Assembly (NCBI GenBank): GCA_963971225.1
Contig: OZ020267.1
Location: 108,153,892-108,217,891 of the forward strand
Source: Melieria omissa
Taxonomy: Eukaryota > Arthropoda > Insecta > Diptera > Ulidiidae
Direction: 5' to 3'
Length of the DNA: 64,000 bases
Part shown: positions 23,684 through 36,142 of the stretch, in pieces
Position numbering within the stretch: the first letter of the stretch is position 1
How the letters are laid out: each line of letters opens with the position of its first letter
The notes under the pieces: generated by a model
The model's input: only the letters and a program-made list of their open reading frames with translations
Told to the model about the DNA's origin: nothing
Database searches by the model: none
Made by a program: the position numbers and the translations under genes

Positions 23684-26139
23684 CTTTGTCATTGTCATTG
23701 TGTGTTGCATTTGATTTTTGATTTAATTATTGATTTCGATTTTGAATTTGATTTGACATTTGATTGATTTGTGTTCGGTTTGGTTTTTGATAGATTTTTT
23801 GGTGATTTTTTTTAAGATTTAATTCAAATTTATATATTTTTTTTAAGAGTTTTTCATAGTTTTTGCAGTTAATTTGAATTTGCATTAGCATTGGCATTGT
23901 TTTTGCGTATTTTGTATTTTTTTGGTTTTGTTTTTTGTATTTTCATTCACAGTTAAGAGTTACGCATAGCAAAAATTCGGTTGTGATATAGTTTGCGATT
24001 TCAAGTTTGGAGTTGTTTTTTTTATTGTTTCGATATTTTGTTTGTTTTTCAATTGATTTGTTTTTTTTTTAGATTGGATTTTCGATTTGTTTTTGATTCG
24101 ATTCGATTTGATTTGATTTGAGAAAACGGAAAAATCCAAGTAGAACAAATCAAAAAAAGAAGAAAAAAAGGAAAAAATTGCATCGATTAAAAATCGAAAA
24201 AACGAATTGAATGCAATAGAAGGTGAATTGAATTGCATTGAATTGAATTCAGTTACTGGGCAGTTGAATTTTAATTCAATCAATCAATTATGCAATCAAT
24301 TAACAATAATCAATTTTGAAACGTAAAAGTTATATATTAGTCCTTCGGCTATTTCAATTGTTTCATTCAATAAGATTCGTGTTTATTGCTAATCAGTTAT
24401 GGAGATAGAGCGCTAAGGGGAGCCTACAGAAGGAAGGGGGAGAGAGCGTAGTTGGAGTAAGCGTAGACTAAGCTGAGCTAAAGGGCAGGTACAGCTACAA
24501 ACTAGTTAGAAGCGACTAAGGGAAAATTAAGACTAAAGAGAGACAGTGGTACGCGAAAGAGACGGGAGAGCAGAAGCGAGGAGCACAGCTAGAGAGACAA
24601 TAGTTGAAAGTTGTAGTAGCAGACGCTAATAAAATTGGGAAAAGTCAAAGAGAGGGAGAGAGGGGGAAGAGAGAGAGAGAGGTATGGGTAGTGGTGCCAT
24701 ATTTAGCATAGAAGCATAGAAAACAAGCAAAAGCAGGAGCGCACTAGTTGGAGTAACAGAGCCAGCTATAGTGTTTGAAAAGTTGCAGCGCATATTTACA
24801 GTTGCCAATTGTAGCAAATTTTTGACGTTCATTCAATTTGTAGAAGTTCAGTGGGGAAAAGTTCAGGCTTATTTGAAATTTCGTTCGAAAGAGAGAGAGA
24901 GAGATAGAAGTTTATTGATTTTGTTTTTTGTGGGCGCTAATTAAAAATAGTTGCCACTAACTACTTAACTGTTAAAAATTTAATGAAAACAATTTTTCAC
25001 TACGTTCATATTTACCACGCCACGGCCAAACTTTTGATTTTGATTTCGATATGCATGTGTGTTGGTGTGAGTGTATGTGTGAATTTGTGATTTAGTTTTG
25101 CTTCTTTTGTTTGCTAATGATTTGTGAATTGTTTTTGCACCTTTGAGTTTGTGTGGGTTTTGCAAGTTAGATTGGGAACGGGACAGTGTGGATACGTTTT
25201 TGTTAACTTTGAATTATGCAAAAAATTGCTTGGAGCGGGATTTTATGGGAACTTCTTGAGGGTATTGAACGCCTAGCGGGAATCTGGCGAGGGGTGGTGG
25301 GAGGGCTTTTGCTGACTTGTATTTACAGTAAATTTGCTAGAAACTGACAAGCCAAGCGTGTGTTGGCGCTACTTTGAATTTAGTTTCTTAATTGCGTTTG
25401 CTCTGATTTTATAAGCGAGGAAAAAGAGGTAGGGGAAAGTGAAGTTTTGTAACGAATTTAAGGCTGCAAAATTGTTTGGAAATTTGTGCTTCAAGAAAGT
25501 TAAAAATTTGTTCAAAATTGCCATACAATTTTGGTATTTTGCAGGTAGCTCTAGCACAAGTGCCTAGCAGTGGCTTTGGAAAATCGAATTCGAAAGGTGT
25601 AAAAGCTTAATCGAATTGAATGTTGGTTCGGGAACGTAGTCGAATAGCAAATAAATTGGTTGGTTGCATCTCTAATGGTTGCTACACGTTTTTGTGCGTG
25701 CGCTCGTACACGGACAGCTCGGTTTGTGTCTACCGTAAGTGGTTGTTGTAGCTGCTGACCTATTAATTGCTAATCTAATGTGTCACATGTATCTAGAAAC
25801 ATTGGCCAAAAAATTGACTATTTATAATTTAGTGTTTTTTAATAAATTGTAATAAATATTTGTAGTTCAGTAAAATTGCATAAAGACAGGTAAATGGAAT
25901 TTTTAATATTTTAGATTTTTAGATTTTTTCAATTTTAGATAACGATTTTTAATTGGAAAACAAGTTTTGGGTTTTAAATTTGTACTGTAGACTTATAATA
26001 AATAAATAAATAAATAAACTAAATTAAGTTTTAGGTTTATTGGAATGTTTACAATTTTTTACAAATTACTGAAATATGGTAATTTCGGCAAAAATGAATA
26101 ACATTTTTTTTAGTACAAATACGAATGTGGAACCTGGTC
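23684..26139. other. T-rich and GA-rich intron, no gene recognised
   Basis: After the AG-free zone comes a purine-rich plus strand at 24400-24910 with GAGAGAGA runs (about 24668-24681 and 24889-24902), then AT-rich sequence. Low-complexity frames only. Confidence 0.4.
23686..24255 (-). other. 570-nt AG-free zone upstream of the central exon
   Basis: Reading the minus strand, no AG occurs between 24255 and 23686, immediately before the tandem acceptors of the exon at 23490-23671. The plus strand here is T- and GATTT-rich with some A-rich parts, so the zone is not simply a pyrimidine tract of the transcript: parts of it are purine-rich (AAATCGAATC-type) yet still lack AG. Confidence 0.7.
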
Positions 26140-26344
26140 TTAATTTTAAAGCTCACAAATAAAGCTGCACTGAAAAATTTCTAAAATAAATTTATTAAAT
26201 TCAATTAAACGCCTACAAGTATGCACAAGAAAATTTAATTGAATTTTTATTTTAATTTTTAGATTTTAATTCTTAGATTTTAAAGCTCACAAAAAAAGCC
26301 GCACTGAAAAACTTCTAAGATAAATACAATAAATTCAATTAAAC

Positions 26345-26358
26345 GCCTAAAAGTATGC
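26345..26358 (-). promoter_or_regulatory. Su(Hw)-like motif, close to best form
   Basis: Minus strand reads ATGCATACTTTTAGGCGTTT, which has the TGCATAC core and TTTTAGGCG extension. Confidence 0.45.
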
Positions 26359-26781
26359 ATAAAAAAATTTAAAAGAATTTCTATTTTAATTTTTAGGTTT
26401 TAATTCTTAGATTTTAAAGCTCACAAATAAAGCCGTAATGAAAAATTTCTAAATTAAACGCCTGAAAGTAAGCACTAACATTTAATTTTGTATTTTCAAC
26501 CAGTCTTTTCGTATATATTTTTGTCTACATATTTTTTTTAGGTTTTTATTATTTTTTAAGTTAGTGCCTAAATAAACCAAGCCAAGCTGGTCAGCTAACC
26601 TAACCTAACCAGATATAAATTTTTAAGCTCATAAAAAATAAAGTCTCAATAAAAAAATCGGAAATAACTTTTTGCTGAACGCGTGAAAGTGTTTAAAAAA
26701 ATTTAATTTGGTATTTTTAAGCAGTTTTTTAGTATTAAAAAACTTTTCTTATTCTATATTTTTCATGTTTTCTTTTAATAT

Positions 26782-27192
26782 TGTTACGAAAATGACTTCT
26801 CTTAGTTCGTATCTGGATTGTGCTTGAAAATAAAACCACTTCAATTGCTCAACGCAAACCGCATTCTAAAACCAGCAATCACTTTATTTACAAATCTACA
26901 CTTTGGTTATCTCTACACTACTACTATTGCATGTTTCCCCTTTGTTTGCTCAAATCAGACTCGTCTCTGCGCTGGATACTACTGCCTTTCTATACCTGTC
27001 TGGTTATCGCGCCGACTGTTCTTGCACATTCCAATAGGACAATGCTCGACCATTCTCGCACAGCCCATTACCATCGCGAACCATCCTTGCAATATCGGAA
27101 TTATAGCAAGTTTGCCGTACTCTAAAGTGCGTGCCTAAAAGTATGCTCGTAAAAGCATTCACACATAGCGGAGCAACAGAGTCATCGTTACA
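26782..27192 (+). mobile_element. Solo LTR of a Ty3/gypsy-type retrotransposon
   Basis: 411 bp beginning TGTTACGA and ending TCGTTACA, flanked by identical ATAT 4-bp repeats (26778-26781 and 27193-27196). TG...CA ends and a 4-bp duplication are typical of gypsy-group LTRs. It contains an AATAAA-type signal (about 26829). No internal retroelement sequence adjoins it, so it is the product of LTR-LTR recombination. It carries one near-perfect Su(Hw)-like motif copy at 27133-27146. Confidence 0.75.
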
Positions 27193-27344
27193 ATATTTTA
27201 GTACCTAAACCAAGCCAAGCTTATAAGTCAGCTTACCTACCCAACCTAACCTAAGATTTTTAGATTTTTAAGCTCATACAAAATAAAGCTGCAATTAAAA
27301 ACTTCTGTAATAAATCTTTAAGTTTATCGCAAGAAAATTTATAG

Positions 27345-27820
27345 TTGCAAGAAAATTCACTAAATTACACAGTGCAACAAATTCAATAAAAATTTCGAGG
27401 GACAATGTCAAACATATCTCGTTCGATAGAGGACCTCAGTAGGTAAAAAAGTACCAAGGGATTTTTTCCGAGATTTTCGGTTTTTTTTTATAATGATATA
27501 ATTTTTTTTTTATATAATATAAAGATGGCGGCTTAGTGCCCCTTACTGAAACTTTTAAAACATCATATTTTTTGACTCAAATGTCAGGAAGGGATAATCT
27601 TTACGTCAAATGAAAGCTAATGATATGAAGTCAAAGAAACCATATCCTTTTTTGAAAAATTTTATGTAAAAGGACATAAAGAACACCAACTAAATGTTTG
27701 TCCTTGAATATCCTGGAAACCGTAAGAGCTAAATTTATATAAGTGACTTCTGGTAAAAAAGCATTCAAAGATCTACACTGCATATTAATTTCACTTCAAT
27801 CACTTTCTTCTACACATAAA
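27345..27820. other. Unidentified segment inserted in the 26-28 kb array
   Basis: Sequence from about 27345 to 27820 interrupts the repeat units and has different composition (for example CGTTCGATAGAGGACCTCAG). It might be a transposon fragment, but I see no clear terminal repeats or coding. Confidence 0.35.
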
Positions 27821-28115
27821 TTTTTATTTCTAATATTTTAGTACCAAAACAAAGCCCAGTTAGGCTGCCAGCTTACCTAACCTAACCTAAATAGACATTA
27901 ATTTTATGATTTAAACAAAACATAAAGTGTCAACGAAAAATTTAAAGGAAATCTAATAAATTTAGTTGAACGCCTGAAAGTATGCACTGAGCTTTAATTT
28001 GGTATATATAAGCAAAGTATTTCGTAACGAATTTTGTATTTGTTTGCTACGTATTTATATATTTTTTTATATTTTAGTACCTAAAGTTTTTTTAGTAAGC
28101 GCCTGTAAATATGCA

Positions 28116-29734
28116 ATTTTACTGAAGCTTAATGTGTAGTTTAGAGTCTTAAAATATATATATATATATGAGGATTGAGGGGTTAATGGATAATTTTTGT
28201 AGGGAAATACTGCTTCTTTTTTACACTAGTTTTGATTAAATTTACAAAAAAATTTGTATATGTACAACACAATATACAACATTTAGTTATAATAAGCCGT
28301 TATAACAAGAACTGCATGACAGACAATGCGTTAAGCTGTTAAAATATGATGGCATTAAAAATAACTTTTGCTAAATTTATGTTTAACATTATTAAGGCGA
28401 ATATTAATTAATTTAAATATTGTCAACAAAACGTTTAGTAATTTTGCATTGAAATTGAAAGCTTTTATTAAAAGATGTCACAAAGATGTCAAAGTAGTCA
28501 CCCGTTCAGTTTTTGCGTTTTTTTCTCTCACTCTTTGACCGCTGACCCTTGACCCTGTATCTCTTTCTACTGTCTATATTAACAGTTGAACCCAACATTT
28601 TAACCCTAATGAGTCGCACCTGCCATAAATAGCCAAATTCATTTAAACCCAACAACAACCATAACATTACAACTAAATCATAATAATGTTAATTTTATTT
28701 GGAACAATGCCATAAGACAACAACCAAACCACTGGTGAGCACACAGTCAGCCTGAGAGCAATTAGTAGTGCCACTGTTCTGTTGTTGTTGTTGCTGCTGT
28801 GATTATGTGTAAAGGTCACACAATTGTCAAAAGCAGCCAGCCGTCGGCCCTAATGACCGCTGCAGAGCCGACAGCAGCCGTTCGCCCTCATAAATTGCAC
28901 ACAGCAGCACTGTGCCTGACACATGGGCGCAACTGCGTAGCATATTTTCAGGCGCATTACAGCCAAAAATAAATCCAGTGCTTTTTATTTTAATATCTGT
29001 AGACGATTTGCAAGCGATTTTCTTCAAGTGGATTTTTCGCGAAGCATTTAATGCCACATTTGGCACTCATTCAAGGCCTTCAATTTAAAGCCAATCTCGG
29101 CGCGCCGCGGCCGAAGTGATACTATTGAAGTCTCTAAATTGCATTGTGTCCCAGCAACTGAGTTGTGCAAGTAGTGCGATCAGTGTTGGCAGTGTTGCGC
29201 CACTGCTGCAGTTTGCCATCGACCAATGCCGTTCGTTCGTAGTCGCCGTGCACTCGAGTGTGGCCAAGTGAATGACTGAGTGAGTGCCGGTGTCAGTGGC
29301 TGTGAATTTTATAAGATGTACACTTTTGGTGTGCAAATTGTGTACCTCCGACAGCACACTCGACATGGGTCCGTGTTCGACGGCATTCGCCTGGTGTGTG
29401 CATGATAAATAGTGGGTGTCAATTTTAAGCGTTCCTGACTAATGACAACTAAAATGTCAGCTGGTGTAATGTTGACAAATAATTTCAAGTGGATTCGCTT
29501 GGCACATTGGCATACTTTGGCATGGCATTTGGCATGACAGCCGAGAGGTCAACAGAACAGATGCATTGCAAAAAATGTTTTAATGAAATTGCATGCCATT
29601 TTTAATTAAATAACAAGCTGTCACAAATATGCAACAATTGTGCGCTTATAATTTCGCCCAGCGGCGAATGTGCAGACACAGCGTCTACCAGTGAAATGTC
29701 TGCTGTCATATTCGGTAGCTGTCAGCAATGGTGG
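28116..29734. other. Intron, no gene recognised
   Basis: AT run at about 28155-28169. The part 28780-29400 is of more balanced composition and has open frames on the minus strand, but no recognisable domain, splice pattern or codon signature. Confidence 0.4.
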
Positions 29735-29930
29735 CGCCCGAAAGTATGCCATATTTTGTGCACTATGAAATTTATTAATATTTTTTGCGTTGTGACGAAT
29801 GACGGCGAAATGCTGTCAGCACGTCCGATTAGACTAATGTGTGGCGAAATATACGACAGTTGTGCTTATTGCCGAAAAGTTGTGGCTTGAAATATGAAAA
29901 TGCAGATTTTTCATGGCATAGTTTTAGGCA
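29735..29930. promoter_or_regulatory. Inverted pair of Su(Hw)-like motifs
   Basis: CGCCCGAAAGTATGCC at 29735-29750 faces GGCATAGTTTTAGGCA at 29915-29930. Confidence 0.4.
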
Positions 29931-30271
29931 GAATTTTCTAGCTTTTGCAATTTTGTTAGTCGGTTTTTAGTTTCATGTTGATCGGATAAATTCAGTGGCT
30001 ACGCGTATCAAATGATTTAACCCTTTCGGGACGGAGTTTATTTTTGAAATCCAAAATACTCTCAGTAGAAATATTCTCATGCCATGAATGTTGGGGTTAG
30101 AAAATTATATAAGATGTTAACAAATTCTGAAATCATCCGTTTATGCGGGAACACCGAAATCGAAAAAATATTTTGCGTGGATTGTAAGATTTGAATAATT
30201 GTTTAGAGGGGCATTAAAAACTTGCTGGAACGTATTATTCCAGTAGTCCCGAAAGGGTTAATGTACTTTTA

Positions 30272-31200
30272 GATTGAATTAGTGACTTAGGAAAACGAAG
30301 ATGGGGTCACAGAAACCTCTCTAAAGAGAAACTTGAATCAGTCAGGCTATGTATGCTAGTCATAGATTGAGTTAGCGGTTCAGGAAAATAGAGATAGGGT
30401 CACAAAAACCTCTTTAAAAGGTCACTTCAAGCAGTCAAGCTAAATAGTTTAGTAGTAGATTGATTTAGTGATTCAGGAAAGCAGAAATGGAGTCACAGAA
30501 ACCTCTCTAAGAAAACACTTAGACCAATTAGACTAAGTATTCTAATCTTAGATTGAATCAGTGGTTTAGGGCAACGAAGATGGGGTCACTAAAACCTCTC
30601 TAAAGGGTCACTTCAAGTAATTAAGCTAAATAGTTTAGTAGTAGATTGATTAAGCGGTTCAGGGAAGCAGAAATGGAGTCACAAAACCTCTCTAAGAAGA
30701 CATTTAGACCAATTAGTCTAAGTTTGCTAATCTTAGATTGAATCAGTGGTTCAGGGCAACGAAAATGGGGTCACAAAAACCTCTCTAAAGGGTCACTTGA
30801 ACCAATAAGATTAAGTATCCTAATCTTAGATTGAATCAGTGGTTCAGGGCAACGGAGATGGGGCCATTAAAACCTTTCTTAAGTGGCACATGAACCAATT
30901 AGACTAAGTATGCTAGTCGTAGAATGAATAAACGGTTCAAGAAAGCAGAAATGGAGTCACAGAAATCCTCTTAGAAAACACTTAGACCAATTAGACTAAG
31001 TATGCTAATCTTAGATTGAATCAGTGGTTCAGGGTAACGAAGATGGGGTCACAGAAACCTCTCTAAAGTGACACGAACCAATGAGACTAAGTAATTTTAG
31101 ATTGAATTAGCGGTTCAGAAAATCAGAAATGGGGTTACAGAAACCTCTCTAAAGGATCAATTCAAGCAATTAGACTAAGTAGTTTAGTAGTAGAATGAAT
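30272..31200. repeat. 93-bp satellite-like array, ten units of two alternating types
   Basis: GATTGA(A/T)T.AG starts at 30272, 30365, 30458, 30551, 30643, 30736, 30829, 30922, 31014, 31100 and 31193: nearly constant 92-93 bp steps with one of 86. Units fall in two types, one with GGGCAACGAAGATGGGGTCAC, the other with GGAAGCAGAAATGGAGTCAC, in the order A B B A B A A B A B. Each unit contains in-frame stops, so it does not encode a repeat protein. Confidence 0.9.
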
Positions 31201-32516
31201 AAGCGGCCGATTGATGCAGCGAAAATGGCGGTTTGAACCTGTAGTTGCGTAGACATTCTAAGCAAAGAACCTTCAATATCTTATTGCGACAATGTACCCA
31301 TCAACTTACGGATATTACTAGATCTGTACTTAAAAAAGTGCTGTCAGTCTATGTCTGGAAAGATATGTACGGAAAGAAATATCTGTGAAAGATCTTAGTG
31401 CAGAAAACATGAACGATTTTGTAAAGTGTAGAAGGATCAAAAATTAGTTCGGTACATAGGTGTGACTGTTCCAAGGGAAGCTTACTTAGGCCTTAGAAGC
31501 CCAATTCAGATAGAATGAACTCAGATTTCCTTACTCACAGAACCAATTTGAGCTTCTAACAAAGTTAAATGGACCGTGAAAAGTCTTAACGATTGGATCC
31601 GTTCAGGTTGCTGAAGAAGAAGTTACTTAATGCTGCTGGAGACTTCAGAACAAGTTCATAAAAGACAGAGCACTGTTTTTCTCTTTCATTGAAATATGAC
31701 ACAGAAGATGAAATTGTCTATCTTTTCTTTCTCATTCCTGTACATACTTGTACAGTTCCTGCAGAAACCATTGGAATATAGTCAGTTTTTTCATCCGTAA
31801 CTATCAGTTAGTGGCCCCTAACTACCAATCATAGCTCTCTGCTTGATCTTTTTGTAGTGAGAGCAGTTCTAGAGAATAGGAAATATTTCTGTACAATTTT
31901 TTAGAAAGTGCAGAACAAGAACATTGAAGATGGGTTAACATTTTTTATCTTCTTCGTACAAATAACTTCTGAAGAAATCATTGGAAATTTGTTTTACTGT
32001 GCAAGGAACCAGACCTACACCCAGACGCAGTTCCTACTGGATTTACCGGGATTGAGAGCATTCTCTAGAATAGCTGAGGTTCATAGAAAGAAAGTGAAGG
32101 TTATAGAAAATATTTCTGTACACTTGTTCATGGTTTTTGTTATTAACAAATATTAAATAGAATATGTCAGAGAATTGTGTTTTCTTCGTATTTCGTTTGA
32201 TGGACACTTAATTTGTTCTGTACACAACCCGCATGGGTTCCCAGGTTATGTAACTCAAGTTTAAATTTGATTGATTTGTTGAATAATATCACCAATATTA
32301 AAAATAAATAATCTTCTATTCCCGAAAATTCCGTCAGAACTTATCTTATTTACTAATTCACTGCTTATGTAATTCAGTTTTATTCAAATTTCTTGAAGAA
32401 ATCTCCCCTTAAAGTGTACTTAATATCTGCTGTTATCATTTCCACAAACCATTCTTTGCAAGCATTGCTTATCTTCTGCTCATTCCACACAATTAAGCAT
32501 TACATTGGCTCTTACC
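31201..32516. other. Intron, weakly repeated, no gene recognised
   Basis: Between 31640 and 32130 two diverged copies of a roughly 250-bp segment can be seen (GAAATATTTCTGTACA and GAAATCATTGGAA-type landmarks). Otherwise unique AT-rich sequence. Confidence 0.35.
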
Positions 32517-32532
32517 GCCTAAAAGTATGTTG
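32517..32532 (-). promoter_or_regulatory. Single Su(Hw)-like motif
   Basis: Plus strand CGCCTAAAAGTATGTT; one base of the core (GCATAC) is changed. Confidence 0.3.
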
Positions 32533-34420
32533 CTTTAAACTAGCACACTGACCCACATTGCAAAATTGATTTCTCCAGTGCTCTTCTAACACTATTAAAT
32601 GATAATTTGTTACCACAATTACGTTGCTTGTTTTTTCAATAAAAAGTCAACGACACAATAAAACAACTTACTCATTCTTTAGCCCAAAACAGACAAAACA
32701 AAGCAAAATGTACAAGTAAATGAGGCAAACTTGAACAAGAACTTGCAAAATTAGAACAAGACGGCAAAATTGTTATTATAACCCAGCAACGGCATTAATA
32801 AATATATAAAGCTTGATTGGAATATTATGGCGAACGTTAACAAAAAAGCCATTAACACACACACATACACACATATGCACACACGAGCATCCAAATCTTT
32901 AATGCAAACATATATAATACATGACAGTCATTATCGAAGATTGCATGAGCTGCGCTAATATACAACACACACACACACACACATACAAATACGCGCTTAA
33001 AAGCCAAGCCAACAACATCAAATGCGGCACGACTAACAACATCAATAACAACAACAACAGCACACAGCGAAAAGCACAAACTGTCAAAATTTGTTTATGT
33101 CAATGACATATTAAAAGCGATTTGATTGCGTCATGATAAGAACGCTAAACGCTCAATCACGCTGACGAGTGCTAAAGATTGTAAGAGATGAATGGGCGTC
33201 GTGGGGGGGGGGGGGCGGTGAGAGGTACAGGCACATTTTTAACCAGCAAACTTTGAGCAGTGGAAGCCAGTGCTGATTGTTGTATGGTCCAGGCGCATCA
33301 TTATGCTGCGTTGTGTGTGTGAGTGTGAATATCTGTGTGTATGTGTAACAGCACTGGGCAGTACTAATGTCAATAGTGGCCCTAATGGAGTAGAATAAAC
33401 AGAGAGTGAGTGAGTAAGCGAGAACGATGGGCAATTGGTGATAAGTTTTTTGCTTAAACAATAAATTTTAGCATCACATGTTTGCTGAAATTGCGCGAAT
33501 CGCCACATTACACTGTGTGAGTGCAATCTAATCGACACACACACACACAAACACACATGAAAAACTCGTTATCGATATAAGAGCCGCGTGAAAGGCAGAG
33601 CTTTATCTTCACTTTATTCTGGGGCCGTTTTTTATGGCAATTTTAAAAACATTAAGTTTTATTTTTTGTTACCTCGCACCATTGCGCAGCTTCCAGTAAA
33701 GCTAAAAAAAATCTTCACTGCTGTTTTACGTTGCGCCCATTTCCATTCATTTTATTTATTTTCTTTGCTTTATTGCTTTTTGCTTTATTCTTGCGTAACC
33801 TTAGACCGCACATTAGGCGCTTTGCTTGTCTTTGGTTGGGGCGGCCAGTGCGGAAAATGCCTTGAAAATGCATAAAAAAAATATAATAAAATTTGTAAAT
33901 GTATCCGCAAAGCCTGCACCAGACACCCGAACGCTTTTGTTGGTAATATTAGCTGTTGGCCGTTAAGTGTTTTGCAACGTAGGCGTGTTTGTGGGAGAGT
34001 TGAAGCGAGCGGCAGCACAGAAACGTTGTGCAACGCGCTTTTGGCAACTTTGAAATATGGTAACACTGAGAGTATGTATAAAATAAGATGTATATGTGTG
34101 TGTATGGGTATGTAGGTAATCAAAAGTTAAATCATTTATCATTTTTCCGCTTCATATTCTTTAGGACATTGAGCGCGTTTTCCTTATGTTTGTGTCTTCA
34201 TGTTGTTGTTGTTTGTTTGCTAAGTATTCAAGTATTTTCAGCTGTCTGTACTAATCTTGGTATCATTTCTCTTGATTTTCTTTTGCATTAGTTTGACTTT
34301 TCATTGGTAATGGTATTTGGCTTTTTGTGGAATTTCCGTTATGCTATTTAAGTTCTCATTTGCAATGGTTTCTATTTTTAGGCATATTTGCAGTTTTCCG
34401 CATAATTTTGAAGTTGAAAT
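32533..34420. other. Intron with CA repeats and a poly-G run
   Basis: CA runs at about 32857-32884, 32964-32983 and 33536-33548; G13 at about 33203-33215; CAA run near 33043-33060. No gene recognised. Confidence 0.5.
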
Positions 34421-35335
34421 TTTTTTTGGAATCTTTAAAATATATAATGATGAATTTTCAATAATTTTAAATAATATACTTACTATTAAAACTTAAAAAA
34501 ACTCAAGAATATGTGAAAATTTTAAAAATTTTAAAAGTTTTGAAAATATTTGGAAAATAAAAAATTTTTGAAAATGATGAATTTAATTTTTAATAATTTA
34601 AAATAATATGTTGAAATTTTAGAAACTAAAAAAAAATGAAAATTTTAAAAGTTTTAATAAATTTAAAAAATATTTGAAAGTCTTGAAGGTATTTGCAAAT
34701 GCAAAAAATATTTGAAAATTATGAATTTAATTTTTAAAATTTAAAAATATTTGAAAGTTTTGAAAAAATTTAAAAAATATAAAAAATATTTGAAAATGAT
34801 GAATTTAATTTTTAATAATTTTAAATAATATGTTGAAGTTTTCGAAATAAACAAAAATGGAAAATTGAAAATTTTTAATAAATTTTACAAATATTTGAAA
34901 GTTTTGAAAGTATTTGAAAATGTTCAAAATGTTTGAAAATTATGAATTTAATTTTTAAATTTTACAAATATTTGAAAGTTTTGAAAATATTTAAAAATGT
35001 TAAAAATTTTTGAAAATGACAATTTAATTTTTAATAATTTTAAAATAATTTTTTGAAGTTTTAAAAAAAAAAATGAAAAATGTAAAAATTTTAATATATT
35101 TTACAAATATTTGAAAGTTGTAAAAGTATTTGAAAATGTTTGAAAATTATGATTTTTATTTTTAATAATTTAAAATAATATTTCATTTTAAAAATAAAAC
35201 TAAGTTGAAAAATTAAAATATGTTTGAAAATTTTACAAATATTTTAAAGTTTTGGAAATATTTCAAAATGTTAGAAATATGTATTTGAAAATTATAAAAA
35301 CATTTGAGAAATTTTACAACTACAAAAATATTTAT
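34421..35335. repeat. Low-complexity degenerate AT-rich array
   Basis: Built from TTTGAAAATATTT, GATGAATTTAATTTTTAATAATTTTAAA and AAAATTTTTGAAAA phrases. Landmark ATGAATTTAATTTTTAA recurs at about 34576, 34718, 34797, 34941, 35018 and 35149, alternating about 80 and 140 bp. Confidence 0.65.
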
Positions 35336-35374
35336 TCAATATTGTACTTTTCTTGGCAAATGTTCTTGTATTAA

Positions 35375-36133
35375 GGGGGGAGTACACTTTGAACGTCCAA
35401 AAAGTAAGGCATTTTCGTTAATTTTTTTAAGCAATAAAACACTCAGGGAGGGCAAATATGTTATAACCCATTTATTACTCATCCTTCGAACTACAATTTG
35501 TATTTTTTTGAACTCGATTGGCGTCCCCCCGTGGCCGGTGCACCAGGTCGCGCGGGCGTCCTCGCGCGGAAGTCGGAAAACGGCGTGAGAAAATACTCCT
35601 TCCCATGTGATCCTGGAACATAAATCGAACAAAATCCTGATAAGTAATGAAATTCGGGTTAGAAATACGTATTCCGATTTTTTTTTAAATTAATTGTTTT
35701 CAAAAGTTGTGGCCTTAGGAAAAAAAGTCCATTTTTTAACCCTAAAAATGCTTACAAAATCGTGGATTAAAAATCCATTTTTGACAAAATCGAAAATGTG
35801 GATACGTATTTCTAAGCAGAATTTAATTCTAAACAAGAAAACCTAGGCGATATCCAAATTTAATAATAACTGGTTAGAGTTATTTCCCACGCCAGTTTGA
35901 AAAGCCCCGTTTCGAGATAAACGCGTTTAAAGATAAAATTTCATTTTTCCGAGCGCGCTAAAATGCTCTCTCAGCGCGCCGGTACATGTTTTAGGAAATC
36001 GCTTCGTAAAGCGGTAAGGAATATTCTGGCGGACTTGGAGTCTTTTCTAAATTAAAGTATACATCCCAAGGAACATTTTAAGCCAAAAAAAAAAAAAATA
36101 CATTTTTTTGAAAAATCAAAGTGTACTCCCCCC
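35375..36133. mobile_element. TTAA-flanked non-autonomous DNA element (759 bp)
   Basis: Ends are a perfect 18-bp inverted repeat, GGGGGGAGTACACTTTGA, with TTAA on both sides (35371-35374 and 36134-36137). TTAA duplication suggests the piggyBac superfamily, though the GGGGGG start is not the usual CCC terminus. No transposase. The interior has a GC-rich core (about 35520-35590) and several imperfect hairpins. Confidence 0.75.
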
Positions 36134-36142
36134 TTAATGTAG

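Larger units (their letters stand above)
26140..28115. repeat. Diverged tandem units, each carrying one Su(Hw)-like motif, with two insertions
   Basis: Units of roughly 125 bp contain AAGCTCACAAATAAAGC.GCACTGAAAAATTTCTAA and then AAACGCCTAAAAGTATGC. Copies are at about 26150, 26275, 26405, 26615, 27255 and 27900. The motif starts at 26211, 26345, 26460, 27971 and 28101. A longer module starting ACC(T)AAACCAAGCCAAGC and ending in a CCTAA tract is present at about 26570, 27202 and 27842. The array is interrupted by the solo LTR (26782-27192) and by an unidentified segment (about 27345-27820). Confidence 0.65.

Noticed and set aside
30272..31200. CRISPR array, because of regular spacing
   Set aside because: Eukaryotic context; the whole 93-bp unit is repeated, without short repeats separated by unique spacers.
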